Positions 10,325 to 20,139 of a stretch of 23,892 bases of DNA are shown one piece after another. The position numbers and the translations under genes were made by a program. This stretch comes from Paramacrobiotus richtersi (lineage: Eukaryota; Tardigrada; Eutardigrada; Parachela; Macrobiotidae), in assembly GCA_034698045.1 (NCBI GenBank), contig JAQGAU010000786.1, positions 1 to 23,892 of the forward strand. The letters are read 5' to 3'. Within the stretch, counting starts at the first letter, position 1, and every line of letters starts with the position of its first letter. Under the pieces are notes generated by a model. The model saw only the letters and a list, made by a program, of their open reading frames with translations, did not search any database and was not told where the DNA came from.

Positions 10325-10522
10325 AGCAAACCGCGCCACTGACTTTGGTTACAACAACGTTGTTTTCCCAGAAAACCGGGAAGACAGCTGTACAATTCAT
10401 AGGATACCCGCAGCCACTAATCTACCCAGTAAACCGGTAACTTGCGTCAGAGCTCCAGATTTTAACTCGGCTGAGCGTTTTCATAATGTTATAAGCCTTT
10501 TATTGTAAATATTGTCTTGTTG
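10325..10522. repeat. diverged direct repeat, copy 2
   Basis: Second copy of the segment at 9421-9630, in the same orientation and collinear, 0.9 kb downstream. It lies 0.4 kb upstream of the GPCR pseudogene start. Confidence 0.6.
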
Positions 10523-10945
10523 GAAATGAGGACCTGTTCGCGTAAAATATGCTCAGTATTTAAAGGTCACGAAGCATTACCAAATCTATATCGGTGTTAT
10601 TCTGTGCACAGAGTCACCATGTAAACATTGCGAAGAATCTCTTTTCATCTGCGGGATTGTATGTTCCACTGGGGCTCCAAATCCCTAGGTCGATGACGAA
10701 CAGATTGTATTACCGATCGATAATTTCGTTTACTATCATCCAGCAGTACTTGCATTAACGGCTTAACCCGTTTTTTTAACGCCGCACGTGAATAGACAAT
10801 GGATAATCTACCAATTCGCAATGGAATTTAAGCTGTCCTACTTTCAGACAAATGCATGCAGTGAGATGTCACACAATTTGTCGAGCCAGCGGAAAGTTAA
10901 GTATGCTGAGTACTGGCGGTGCAAACATCCCTATCCGTTACACAA

Positions 10946-12133
10946 ATGAATCAAAGTGTTGACTACCTGCCGAGATTCTTGAACTGGACCAACGGCAACC
11001 ACTCCAGCCTTACCGTGTCCAGTAACCGTGCACTGTCCGATAATGTTAACTGGACGCTGATTTCCATCATTACGGTCATAATCTCCGCCATAGGAGCTGT
11101 TTTAAATGGCTTCGTTTTATTAGTGGTTCTTTGCAAAAGGTCACTCCAAACTCCATTAAGTGTATAGATCGTCAGTCTCTTAACGGTTAATTTGTTGCGA
11201 ACGCTGTTAATTAACCCTGTTCAAGTAATAAATGCAGTATATTTCACATGGCCTTATAGCTATCTTTCCTGTACGTTATATCTTTACGCATTCAATATCG
11301 TCAATGCCGTAATGGTCAGTTTCCATTTGCTGATTTCTTTCAGTCGAGTTTGGAGTATTCTGCGACCGCTGGCTTACAAACAGCATCATTCAAGAAAAAT
11401 TGCCGGTTTGCTTTGTGTTACAATGTGGGATAATGGCTCACTGTCTTCTTGTACCGCAAATTATAATGGATCATCTTTACTATCGTCCAGCACGGAAAGG
11501 TCGCTGCGCAGTCAGCGCAGACTTCCAACATGACCTTACCACTTTGACCCATGTGTTCGCATTTATCATTCCTTGCGGTATGGCTGATTTCGTCCTATGC
11601 AGTTGTGTTTGTTTGGCGAAGAAGGCGGTTTGGAGGGAATCGTATCGCATCGTATGCCAGTAGAAATATTCCTTTGGTTTCTACAAACAGTTTCGCGAGT
11701 GCAGAAGCCCAGTTAGCCGAAGAGCGCATGACAAACCAAACTGCTGTTAGGAAAACATCAGCAGCCTTTCGAGTGTTGACTTGCTTGACGACAAGTATCG
11801 CCGTTTGCTGGACTCCCATTATCTTCTACAATGGTAGACGATACAAAAACTAAACTAAACGAAAACTAAAAAAACTCTATAGAACTCAGAGCTAAACTAA
11901 ACGAAACACTCGTTTAGTTTAGCTTATTTTCGTTCAAGCGAACGATTTTTCATCTCTAGTCTACATACGTTATGATAAGCAACGCGGTGGGCTCGTACTA
12001 CGATGCTACTTATCTACAGACTGCTGTGGTCCTGTTTTCTATGGAACCGCTTTTGGATCCTGTTTATTTCACTATCGCGCTGGGTGATTTGCGGAAAACA
12101 GTATCCCGCTTCATTCTTCGGTTGCGGTGTTGA
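10946..12133 (+). pseudogene. rhodopsin-like GPCR pseudogene
   Basis: Starts at ATG 10946 and aligns over its whole length with the intact GPCR at 17612-18679, ending at the matching position after MEPLLDPVYF and LGDLRKTVSR. At least four lesions are visible. There is a TAG at 11165-11167, where the paralog has Tyr in TM2. One extra base lies near 11428 (TGG|G|ATAATG) in TM4. A shift of about 7 nt lies near 11573-11580 in TM5. A ~129 bp insertion at 11831-11959 splits the end of TM6 from the loop before TM7. Family motifs survive in pieces (FSRVW after TM3, CWTP in TM6, EPLLDPVYF in TM7). Two overlapping AATAAA copies at 12223-12232 may be the old polyadenylation signal. Clearly non-functional as a receptor. 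Confidence 0.88.
11831..11959. mobile_element. AT-rich palindromic insertion (MITE-like) inside the GPCR pseudogene
   Basis: Sequence absent from the intact paralog, flanked on both sides by TCTACA (11825-11830 and 11960-11965), a possible 6-bp target duplication. Inside, 11890-11904 and 11910-11924 form a perfect 15-bp stem around a 5-nt loop, built on AAACTAAACGA. The same word family (AAACTAAACGAAAACTAAA) recurs at 11849-11870. No coding capacity, so a non-autonomous fold-back or MITE-type element is likely. The exact ends are uncertain. Confidence 0.55.
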
Positions 12134-12879
12134 TGACAATTTGCGCTTCGTATTGTTGTTCGCAATACTAGTTATGTCTAACGCCCAGAGGGGACGTTGT
12201 CCCGTTGCGGAAAGACAATTTAAATAAATAAATCAGCATTATTATTAAGTATGCTTACGCTGATCCTACGATTGTGCAGCCTTGCATCTAGCTGAAAACA
12301 ATTTTTATCGATAAAGATTCATCGTTGTTGTACCACCGTCAGTCAGATGCTTTCTCATTGTGCTGTAGCCAAAGTTATAGACTTTCATCGTAAAATAGCA
12401 CACGCCAAGAAAAGCTGGCCTCTATACGATGAGATTGTATGCTTCAAAATGCCGCGAAAAGATCTACAATACCTAACAACGTTTAACGCAAATGTGGTGA
12501 TGTCGATTTGCGGTTTTCCTTCAGGTTTTTGGTCTAAAAGACAGTGTCAGGCTCAGGTGTTCGAGCTCATATCCCTTACAGGAAAGTGTTTTATATTCTG
12601 CATAACAACAAACGAGTCCCGATAATTAACATACAATATTAGACAAACTTGTCTGATAATTACAGCGGCAGTTACGTGCGAAAAGAATAACAAACCCTAA
12701 TTGAAGAAGTAGTAAACACGAAAAGCTGTAATGAAAATTGTAGCCATATCAGAAGTATTCGTGTGTATATCAGAAGCATAGGTGTATTCGTCCGTTAATC
12801 CGGGTGATGAACAACAGTTTCTCGTGCTTTAAACAGATTGGTAGTGCGTTTAAAACACTCAGCAACAACAGCGTCATGG
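12134..12879. other. intergenic
   Basis: Between the GPCR pseudogene and the 3' end of the BTBD-like gene. A 92-codon plus-strand frame at 12347-12625 has no recognisable domain and no supporting paralog or splice evidence; I leave it uncalled. Confidence 0.45.
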
Positions 12880-15227
12880 TTAAGGTCGAAACAGAATGGT
12901 AGGAATCTGTCCCTTAGATGTCCAGCTGCGAACGGAAGTTGGCTCAGGAAACGGGCTTGGCACGAAAGTGAACCGATACAGTAGGGATTTCCCATTGTCC
13001 AGAATCACACTGACGTCGGAATTTCTCTTTCCAGTTATTCCATAGTCGGTTTCTTTCCCCTATACGCACACAAGTGAAGTTAGTGTTCCTATTAAAAAGT
13101 CGCAGTTCGACGGCATAGCTAGAGCAAATATCAACAGTTCATCGCAGCTGGCAACAAAAGCAGCATGCAATAAAAGGAGAGCGTTTTCTTACAGTTATGC
13201 GGCACTGGATAGTGCACGGTACCAGACGGGGGACCAACACCTCATTGTCAAACTTGAAGGAACGGATGCAAGCTGGTCCTGTTAGGAACTGTATGGATGG
13301 TGGCAAGAGAGTGATGGCTTCCTGATGGCGCAACACTTTGTTGGTGCGCGTAAATATTTCGATGTCCACGTCATGCTCTTCCTTTCCACATGTGTACAGC
13401 CCGCATCCCACCAGAGTGATGTCGTGATCAACAACAAAACTATAACAGACGTGAGTATATGATCGATGATAACGTTGTTCTGTTGGAAAGTGCACCTAAT
13501 CGAGTCCAGTACGTCTCCCTTGTAAGCGTACGCCCGTTCACCGTATGTAACGGGAAACCTTTCAACCTGCGAAAAGATGTAGCGTGAGTTTTACTACATT
13601 TGAACGTTTGCTCTGCCGTGTTTTGATTACACGTTTCTATTAATGAAACTTTTGTTACACATCGTTCAAAATGCAGCAAACCATTTTACGGACTTTCGCC
13701 CCGGTTAAATTCTGGACAACAAAGTAGGTACCAAAAATATCAGAATAATGATCCATTCGATCATGACGGACACCTGGCGACAGTTACCTGGAAAGTGTTG
13801 GGCACTGCCATCCGCGGTTCCGTGACAAACTTGATTGGCGGCTTCTTGTCAGTCACGATGTACAGCAGAATAGACGCCACCTCCTCGGGCACCAAAAGTC
13901 CGCTCTGTAAATCATACAATGCAGATAATGTACACAGCGACTGCGCATTTTTATTTACGCCAGTGCTGTGGAATGTCTAACAGTACGAACTCTGTTTTTC
14001 ATATTTATTTGAGTTATTCGGGATTTTATTCAATAATTTGATAGATTGTCATATTACGTTTGTTCTACTATATTCTCTTTGGATTCTCGTATACCAAACA
14101 TTACAGATAAGTTCAAATAATGAACGCAACATCTACGTATGACAACAATATCTGCACCTTATTTTTATTGAGTTAATTAGAGATCGTTCTGATAATGTGC
14201 ATAATGCGTATATTGACATATTGTTTCGCGTTTGTTCAAACCTGAGCTGATCCCTCTCCGAACTCCTTGGCGCTCATCAGGGTAAAGCGGATCTGATAAA
14301 GCGCTTCTCCCAGCGCGGCACGCTTCGGTCGCAGAGTGTAAGACGAACAACAGCGTTCGCAGGTCCGAACCGCCCATCTGCAAACCACCAGTATTATGAC
14401 TGTACTGCAACGAGCGCAGCACCATACTCGGGAATGGAAGCGAAACTTACTTCAACGCTGCTTCATAAACAGCATACTCCTCGACGCGTAAGCTGTTTCG
14501 TTGTAGGATCTCCACCAACAGGCTGTGATTAATATCTAGAAATTTGGGAGATTGAAGAATTTCAGCAGCTGACTGGTCGATGAAGTTCCAACACTTTTCC
14601 GCGGTGACATTATCGGAGTTTCCCGGCTGAAAAGCAGCAGGATTGAGACACTTTCAACATTTCCTTTTTCGTTGAGCAACAACGCACGCTCTCGCATAGC
14701 AGGTCAAAAAAATTAGACCCCACAGCATGTAACTGATGGAATACGGCGTTAGTAGTAAAACTGCATAAAAAATACCGGAAATTGTTGCGCAGCTTCCAGC
14801 CAAGACAGGCAACTCGTAGCGTCCATGTTTGCAGCAATCCATTGTTCACAATGTGCGATCGCCACGTGCGCCTTGTACTTTTCGGCAGCCCGGAAAACAT
14901 GGAAGACGTTGTGTATTGACAACAGAGGACGATCAAATCCATAGATCAATCAATGGTATCCAACGATTTCTGATCTCCATAAAACATTTTTTCAAACACG
15001 GGACTTCTGGCAGCAAGGATAAGTCTGCGGGGTACAGAAACATTATCAGTCATAAAAATTGATGTCGTCGATTTTTTGGCACTATACTGTATCTACAGGC
15101 AAGTACCTCAAAATTGTCGACTCATGATTTAGTCTTACTTGTGGGCCTTAATGTGCGCATCATCGGTAACTCCACAACGCAGAACAACATCACTGAGACG
15201 GTGGTTTTCAAAGAGAAACTTGCCCAT
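12880..15227 (-). CDS. BTB-BACK-PHR protein (BTBD1/2/3/6 type), frame broken in the BTB exon
   Basis: Eight exons: 15139-15227 (from an internal ATG), 14776-15024, 14451-14626, 14242-14377, 13788-13904, 13496-13566, 13193-13439 and 12880-13059. All introns are GT..AG with matching phases; the shortest is 56 nt. BTB: ENHRLSDVVLRCG and KLILAARSPVFEKMFYGD. BACK: EKCWNFIDQSAAEIL, EEYAVYEAALKWA, ALYQIRFTLMSAKEF and LLVPEEVASILLYIV. The C-terminal PHR domain includes DHDITLVGCGLY and ends KGQIPTILFRP before the stop. This family acts as Cullin-3 adaptors. In exon 2, near 14944-14957, the BTB frame shifts and about 15 expected residues between FYGDQKSLDTID and LIYGFDRPL are absent. No intron can explain this, so it is a damaging deletion or an assembly error. 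The true N-terminus is unresolved: the frame is open upstream to 15356 without an ATG, so a 5' exon is likely. Confidence 0.88.
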
Positions 15228-15359
15228 TTCACCGAAATGGTCGGAATTCTGCTGGCATCCATATTCGGAATCCTGAGCATGCGAACTGGCCGCAGTGCTA
15301 GCTGTGTTTGTCCATACAGACTGATACAGTCGACGCCAATGTAAGTATCTATAATATTA

Positions 15360-15496
15360 ATCCTTATGGAGAATATAAAGGTGTTAGAAGCCGAATGGTA
15401 ATTTCAATCAACAACAAGTTTCAGTCAAGTAAAATGTCCATAAAACCTCGCAAACAAAACGCGAAGCAGCATACCTTAAGAATAATAGGACTTTTA
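15360..15496. other. short intergenic or intronic stretch
   Basis: Nothing clear. It could include an upstream exon or intron of the minus-strand BTBD-like gene; a strong minus-strand donor (G|GTAAGGTGG) near 15547 is one candidate, but no reading frame proves it. Confidence 0.3.
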
Positions 15497-15526
15497 TTCT
15501 GGGAAAGACCTTACGAGTATTTTAGG

Positions 15527-16523
15527 ATGTCCGGCGCCACCTTACCAGACAAGTGGATCCAGAGGGACGACGGTCTATCAAGATCGCATATGATTCGGAT
15601 TTGGTGAAAGAACGAGATCGTGTTATGTGTGAATTTATTTAGAACTTCTCCAGCTCGACTGGCAAAAGTCATGCAGCACTTGAGAGATCCGAGAGAACGG
15701 CGTATCGAGAGAGAACTGTCCATCTGTCTCGTTAACGGATGTAGGAAAACTTTTACACTGAGCTCAGCTTTTCTTATTATTATTGCGAACGGTACCTGCG
15801 ATCATTTATTTAGTGAGGATTGTTTAAGGAGCTGACCTTTGTTAGGCTTATAAGTGGCCCGCGTTCTCTCACTATAATATTATTCGTAACAATAACGAAT
15901 CTGTATCCTGCATGCGCGCTCTTTTTACCGAGATAACAGCGGCCTTTTTCTGTTTCAGTACGTCACGACACTTCATCCTGCAGGATTTTATCCCGCTGCA
16001 GTTCGTTTCGGATCTTATTTGTCTAAAGCCTACAATCTACTGGCTCCAAGACGTTTTGATCCCGACCAGATAATCAGCAATTTTCACAACTGGACTATAT
16101 AGGTCAAAAAATTGTCCTGAAACTAACCGCATAGACAATAACGGATAGCAGCACACATTAATTCTAGCAGAAAACCCCAATGAGCGCTACACAGCCGACA
16201 TATTCAAGTCTAACGATTCTCTGGAAACCAGTGCCGATGTTAACGAGTTCAAGATAAAAGGGACTTCTATGTGCAACGTGAACGATTAGGCTGGGATTTC
16301 CGGGTTGACGTTTTTATGTGGAATACCTACATGAGCCAGCCCTACACGAGTTAATGCAGTTACCTTTTCCACTTGTTAGCTAATCCAACATGTTTACGTT
16401 AAACATCCGTTTCGAACATAGCCCTTTATTGAGGATCTTACGTTTCTATACTGCTCGAAAGAAAGATCTTGCCACTACCGCTTCTACAAACATGTACAGT
16501 ACTTGTACACACTGAATCGGTAG
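15527..16523 (+). pseudogene. decayed multi-exon coding region, unrecognised protein
   Basis: Several stretches read like protein on the plus strand but do not join into one frame. After an acceptor-like TATTTTAG at 15519-15526, a frame reads DVRRHLTRQVDPEGRRS and IAYDSDLVKERDRVMCEF to a stop at 15641. After a strong acceptor (CTTTTTCTGTTTCAG, ending 15958) a second reads YVTTLHPAGFYPAAVRFGSY and FDPDQIISNFHNW. From about 16160 a third reads NPNERYTADIFKSNDSLE. One base out of phase, KRDFYVQRERLGWDFRVDVF and MWNTYMSQPYTS follow to about 16354. After ATAG at 16423, PFIEDLTFLYCSKERSCHYR and FYKHVQYLYTLNR run to a stop at 16523. Composition and exon-like borders argue for former coding sequence; the frameshift and stops argue for decay. 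I do not recognise the family. Confidence 0.4.
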
Positions 16524-16988
16524 ACAAATAGACATGCATAAACAGACATGCATATGCCAGTACTTTTTATTAAAATTAATCAGAGGCGTTTAATCCCCGG
16601 GGCTTCATGCCACGCTGATACCAGTTTGGTATAATCATCAAAGGTGGAATCTGCAGCCGAGTACAGCTGTATACGCATTCGGTGACATTTGTTACCTTGA
16701 ACAGATGACTTTATGGATTGATCAAGGTCAGACAGCGTTGCGGGATACTATTGATCCAGACTGCACCAGCTTGTGCTTAATCCATCCCGAGATTGTGTAT
16801 GATTCGGATTTGCGGGAGCCGTGACAAAAACCAGATTTTACTGGTCAGTCACACACCGCAGTCTGGATACTGTTTTGCGGTATTCGCGATCTGGATGGAC
16901 CGGCCTGTGCTTGACACATCTCAGAATAAATGTACTTTAATTTTTGTTCGAGGGCGGTTGCATTACTGCTGATGAGATACTACAGTAG
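16524..16988. other. degenerate repeats, no gene
   Basis: A stretch near 16735-16815 contains TATGATTCGGATTT, also present at 15586-15600 in the decayed exon above, with a similar context (a GATCCAGA word before it). This suggests a second, older copy of the same coding piece. Around 16839-16920 a further faint copy shares CCTGTGCTTGACACAT/CTTGTGCTTAATCCAT-like words. No open gene. Confidence 0.35.
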
Positions 16989-17576
16989 TTAGACATTGAA
17001 AAACAAGAAAACATCTTCCATCTCCTTAGTTATGCTAACCGTCCCCAAAACACAAACAGCATTTCCTCGTTGAATTTCCACGCTGATCCGTTGCCGTAAG
17101 AATTTTGTGGTCCGGGGATTTACGTAATTCTCTCGCATTCTGCGTCCCAAATCTTTCAAAAAAGCCTTGGCCTGTGTGCCCCAGCTTCCCATTGTCTCAA
17201 AAGCAGTTGGCTGAACAATGTACCGATCAGTTAGGGCACTGTAGCGGGTTTCCTTCTCTCACTCTCGGAGATCGGCGGCGGCTCCGCATTTGGAAGTGGT
17301 CCGGGCGATGTACGTGTCTGCAAAAGTGTCGGCTACAGTTATATCCCAAACGAGCGGCATGCCGGATCTCCTAGGCATCAAGGTCATGCCATCCGGTCGT
17401 TTTCCATCGTCTCTGTCCAGACCTGGTGGTTCCCGTATAGCTGGCACATTAGTCGAGATGAGAGAACGGCGAACAACGTCATTTAGAGCTGAATGCCTCG
17501 GGTGACCCTTACCCCGACATCTCAGAAAGTATGCGCACCAATTTTTACTGCGATTTGAATAGTAATGTAGGATCAT
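16989..17576 (-). mobile_element. C-terminal fragment of a LINE-type retrotransposon ORF
   Basis: One frame through 588 nt, broken by a single TGA at 17259-17261. Features typical of the region after the reverse transcriptase in LINE-like ORFs are present in order: RHSALNDVVRRSL, EPPGLDRDDGKRPDGMTLMP, PLVWDITVADTFADTY, then after the stop YIVQPTAFETMGSWGTQAKA, FLKDLGRRM and RISVEIQRGNAVCVLGT. The RPDG then WDITVADT pair resembles a PD-(D/E)XK nuclease core. No reverse transcriptase catalytic part is present: the fragment begins 36 bp from the 3' end of the GPCR gene, consistent with a 5'-truncated insertion. Dead. Confidence 0.7.
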
Positions 17577-17611
17577 GATAGTGTTCTAGCTGCTGAATTG
17601 TAACTCGCGTA

Positions 17612-18679
17612 TCAACGACAAAAGCTGGAAAGTATTCGATTCACCGTCTTTCTTAAATCGCCTAGCGCGAAAAAGAAATAGAGAGGATCCAAAAGCGGCT
17701 CCAGAGAGAACAGCGCAAGAGCTGTATTTAGGTACATGGTGTAGGGGTACGAACCCGTCACGTTGTTAATAGTTACGTAAACTACTAGAGGCGTCCAGAG
17801 GACTGCCACACTAGCCGTAAAACAAGTCAAAACTGAAAAGGCAGCCGACGATTTTCCAGCAAAAATCTGCCTTGCCCTGCCCTGTATGATTTCCCTGGCC
17901 TGTGTGGCTTCAACGCCTGCAGAAGTAACCTGAGAAGGCGCAGTTCTGTTGGCGTCCGTTGTAATTCGATTGTTCCACTGACGTTTGCGTCGTAAGACAA
18001 GGACCACTGGACAAGATGCAATAACAAGCAACCATGGAATGAGGAAAACCAACATATGTGTTGCCGTGGTGAGTTCACGCTGGAAATTTGCGTTGAGAAC
18101 GCATCGATCAGTTCGCGAAATTAGTCGGAAGTACATGTGATCCCTTAGTACTTGCGGCAGCAGCACAAGATGGGCAAATAACCAAACTGTCGCACACAGC
18201 AAACCTGCCAATTTCTTAGAGTGGTAATGTTTATAAGTTATCGGTCGCACGATACACCAAACTCGATTTAGGGAAATAATTAAATGCGAGCTGACCATTA
18301 TGGCACTTGAAATGGAATAGGCGTACAGGTATACCGTGCAGAAATTGTAGCTGTAAGGCCATTTCGGATGCACTGCACTAGCCACTTGTACTGGATTAAC
18401 GAGTACCGTTCGTACAAGGTTGGCCATCAGGAGATTCGCAACATACACATTGAATGGGGTCCGCAGTGACTTAGTGCAAAGGATCATTATCAGAATGACA
18501 GCGTTTGTTACAGCTGCGAGAGTGGAAATTACGACAATGACCACGGAAATCGAAGTCCAGCTTGCACAGCTGGGCCCTGTGCGGTTTCCTGCTGTTATAA
18601 AACACTGGTTGTGGGCTGCCGAGCTGATTATATGCTGAAAATGAGCTTCGCTGTGATTGAAAACTATATGGGCTGACAT
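17612..18679 (-). CDS. rhodopsin-like (class A) G protein-coupled receptor
   Basis: Single exon, 355 residues from the ATG at 18679 (the frame extends upstream without another ATG). Seven hydrophobic helices fall at about 44-67, 77-100, 112-136, 157-177, 207-229, 279-302 and 315-338. Cys114 before TM3 and Cys193 in the second extracellular loop can form the usual disulfide. N-terminal sequons are NHS and NRT. Key motifs are non-standard: the DRY position reads NRV (LNRVW), TM6 has LWTP instead of CWxP, and TM7 ends DPLYF instead of NPxxY (the D form is common in some families). The third intracellular loop is ~50 residues and basic at its start. It is a plasma-membrane receptor with unknown ligand, and closest in this window to the pseudogenes at 9694 and 10946. 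The lack of introns and the duplicates suggest a lineage-specific receptor expansion. Confidence 0.88.
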   Translation of the reverse strand: MSAHIVFNHSEAHFQHIISSAAHNQCFITAGNRTGPSCASWTSISVVIVVISTLAAVTNAVILIMILCTKSLRTPFNVYVANLLMANLVRTVLVNPVQVASAVHPKWPYSYNFCTVYLYAYSISSAIMVSSHLIISLNRVWCIVRPITYKHYHSKKLAGLLCATVWLFAHLVLLPQVLRDHMYFRLISRTDRCVLNANFQRELTTATHMLVFLIPWLLVIASCPVVLVLRRKRQWNNRITTDANRTAPSQVTSAGVEATQAREIIQGRARQIFAGKSSAAFSVLTCFTASVAVLWTPLVVYVTINNVTGSYPYTMYLNTALALFSLEPLLDPLYFFFALGDLRKTVNRILSSFCR

Positions 18680-19518
18680 GATGCGTGTAATATTTACGAT
18701 AACTGAGCCCAGCGACAGCCGGAGGAAAACACAAAGCAAGTTTCGCTTTCACGAGTAAGTACAGTTATAGCACGTTCTTCGCGTTACTGTGATTCTTCGC
18801 GTGACATCTTGCTTGACCATGATACACAAAATTCTGTGGCTGCCACAAGTCTACCGGGTCCGGGGTCATAAAGGGTACGCACTCCCTTTGTTTTCGCCTA
18901 CAGCCAGTTAGGTTGAGGGAATTAGATCATCGCGTTGGTTGCGTGGGAATGGTCCCAGTTGCTAGCACTGCGCATCCTTACTGACAGATTCTGGTTAAGG
19001 AACAGTCTGGGATACCGAACACCACTAAGGCCAGCACGTGACTTGGCGATGAGGTATCGTTGTGATTCTTGTGAATAATTATATCAACTGATTGAAAGGA
19101 ACTGCTTAAATGACAGAAATCTTATTTGCTTTGCAACCTGAAAAGAGCTCACTGTTTACAGGTATTATACCACTACTGAATGACTTTATCTGATCTGCCA
19201 CATTGTCAGGGAATCCGATTCGCTGCAAAAGAAACAAAAACAAAACCTTGGTTTTACACACTTATAAAGGCATTCTATGCTCTGGTTATAGCACCGTTAC
19301 CGCGTTACGTGACTTGCAATTGCTCTTCAACAAAGTTGAAACGCAGCCCTACATCTGTGTATCAACAATTAACTGTTGCAAATTAGCTCAAAGCTGTGCG
19401 CACGAGTTTCGATTTACAATAGATTTCCATTAATTTTTGGCGCTAATTTTTGTTCTTGTGAGTTAGCTTTTTATGTTCAGATAATCCATTTCAGAATTTT
19501 TTTAGTTCTTATATTTCG
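18680..19518. other. intergenic, 5' of the GPCR gene
   Basis: No supported gene. Overlapping short frames at 19180-19433 have no domain. A weak minus-strand TATAACT near 18763 lies about 85 bp upstream of the GPCR ATG and could be a core-promoter element. Confidence 0.4.
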
Positions 19519-20139
19519 TTATTCGATATTTTTGTTATGCGTGTTTTGCTTTGCTAAGTGTTGGTGAAAACGTGAAGAACCACCTCCTTTTGTGCCCGGA
19601 GCAATGTTAGGGAACCGCAGGCATTCTTTCTCAAAAAGCATCAGATTAGCCGACAAAATTCCATCAGTAACCAACATTTTCCGGTACGGTTTTCCGTCTT
19701 TCTTTGCATTCAAGCGTCCATAGTCGTGAGCCACAATCAGTCGAATTTTGCTGAAAAACTCTTTTTCGTAGTAGTACTTCAAACATTACTGTCTAATAAC
19801 GATCACTCGTCATAGGTACAAAAAAATCTACTACCATATAAATTTACAGCACTGTACAGTCGTCAGCTAAATCAAATCGTCATAATTTAAAAAAGATGAA
19901 CGGAAAGAAATTCGAACCATCTACCGAAAGTGCACAAATTAATGTACCTCACGGAACCTTCTTGAAGTTTAGAGAGGTTAGTCAGCCGATCATCATCCAT
20001 TACAGAAGAACCACATCCACGAAATTCCCTGCTACTTGCTTTCTCGCTTTCGTACTTCTTATGTCGCATGACATCAGGCTTCGCAACCACAGCCAGTTGA
20101 ATGATATGGATTTTTCCCCCACACGATTTATTTTTGTTT
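19519..20139 (-). CDS. two exon-like segments of an unidentified gene, tentative
   Basis: Exon a about 19948-20139 ends AG|GTACAT (phase 2). Exon b starts at 19750 after TTTTTCAG and continues in the matching phase, joining as ...LQEGSV-S-KIRLIVAHDYG. Exon b then reads KDGKPYRKMLVTDGILSANL and MLFEKECLRFPNIAPG, and the frame closes at 19519-19521 unless a donor near 19581 (G|GTGG) is used. Exon a reads IIQLAVVAKPDVMRHKKY and FRGCGSSVMDDDRLTNL. The matching phase and protein-like composition support coding, but there is no start codon, no recognised family and no paralog here. It may be part of a gene or a remnant. Confidence 0.35.

Noticed and set aside
10076-10339. Minus-strand frame with a hydrophobic stretch then basic residues, like a GPCR TM5-loop
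   Set aside because: It begins on GTG, has a stop just upstream, and does not align with the receptors in this window. It overlaps the duplicated non-coding block only at its edge.
12347-12625. 92-codon plus-strand frame
   Set aside because: No recognisable family and no splice or paralog support; probably chance.
17259-17576. Independent protein gene next to the GPCR
   Set aside because: The peptide matches the post-reverse-transcriptase part of LINE-type ORFs and continues in frame beyond a stop codon.
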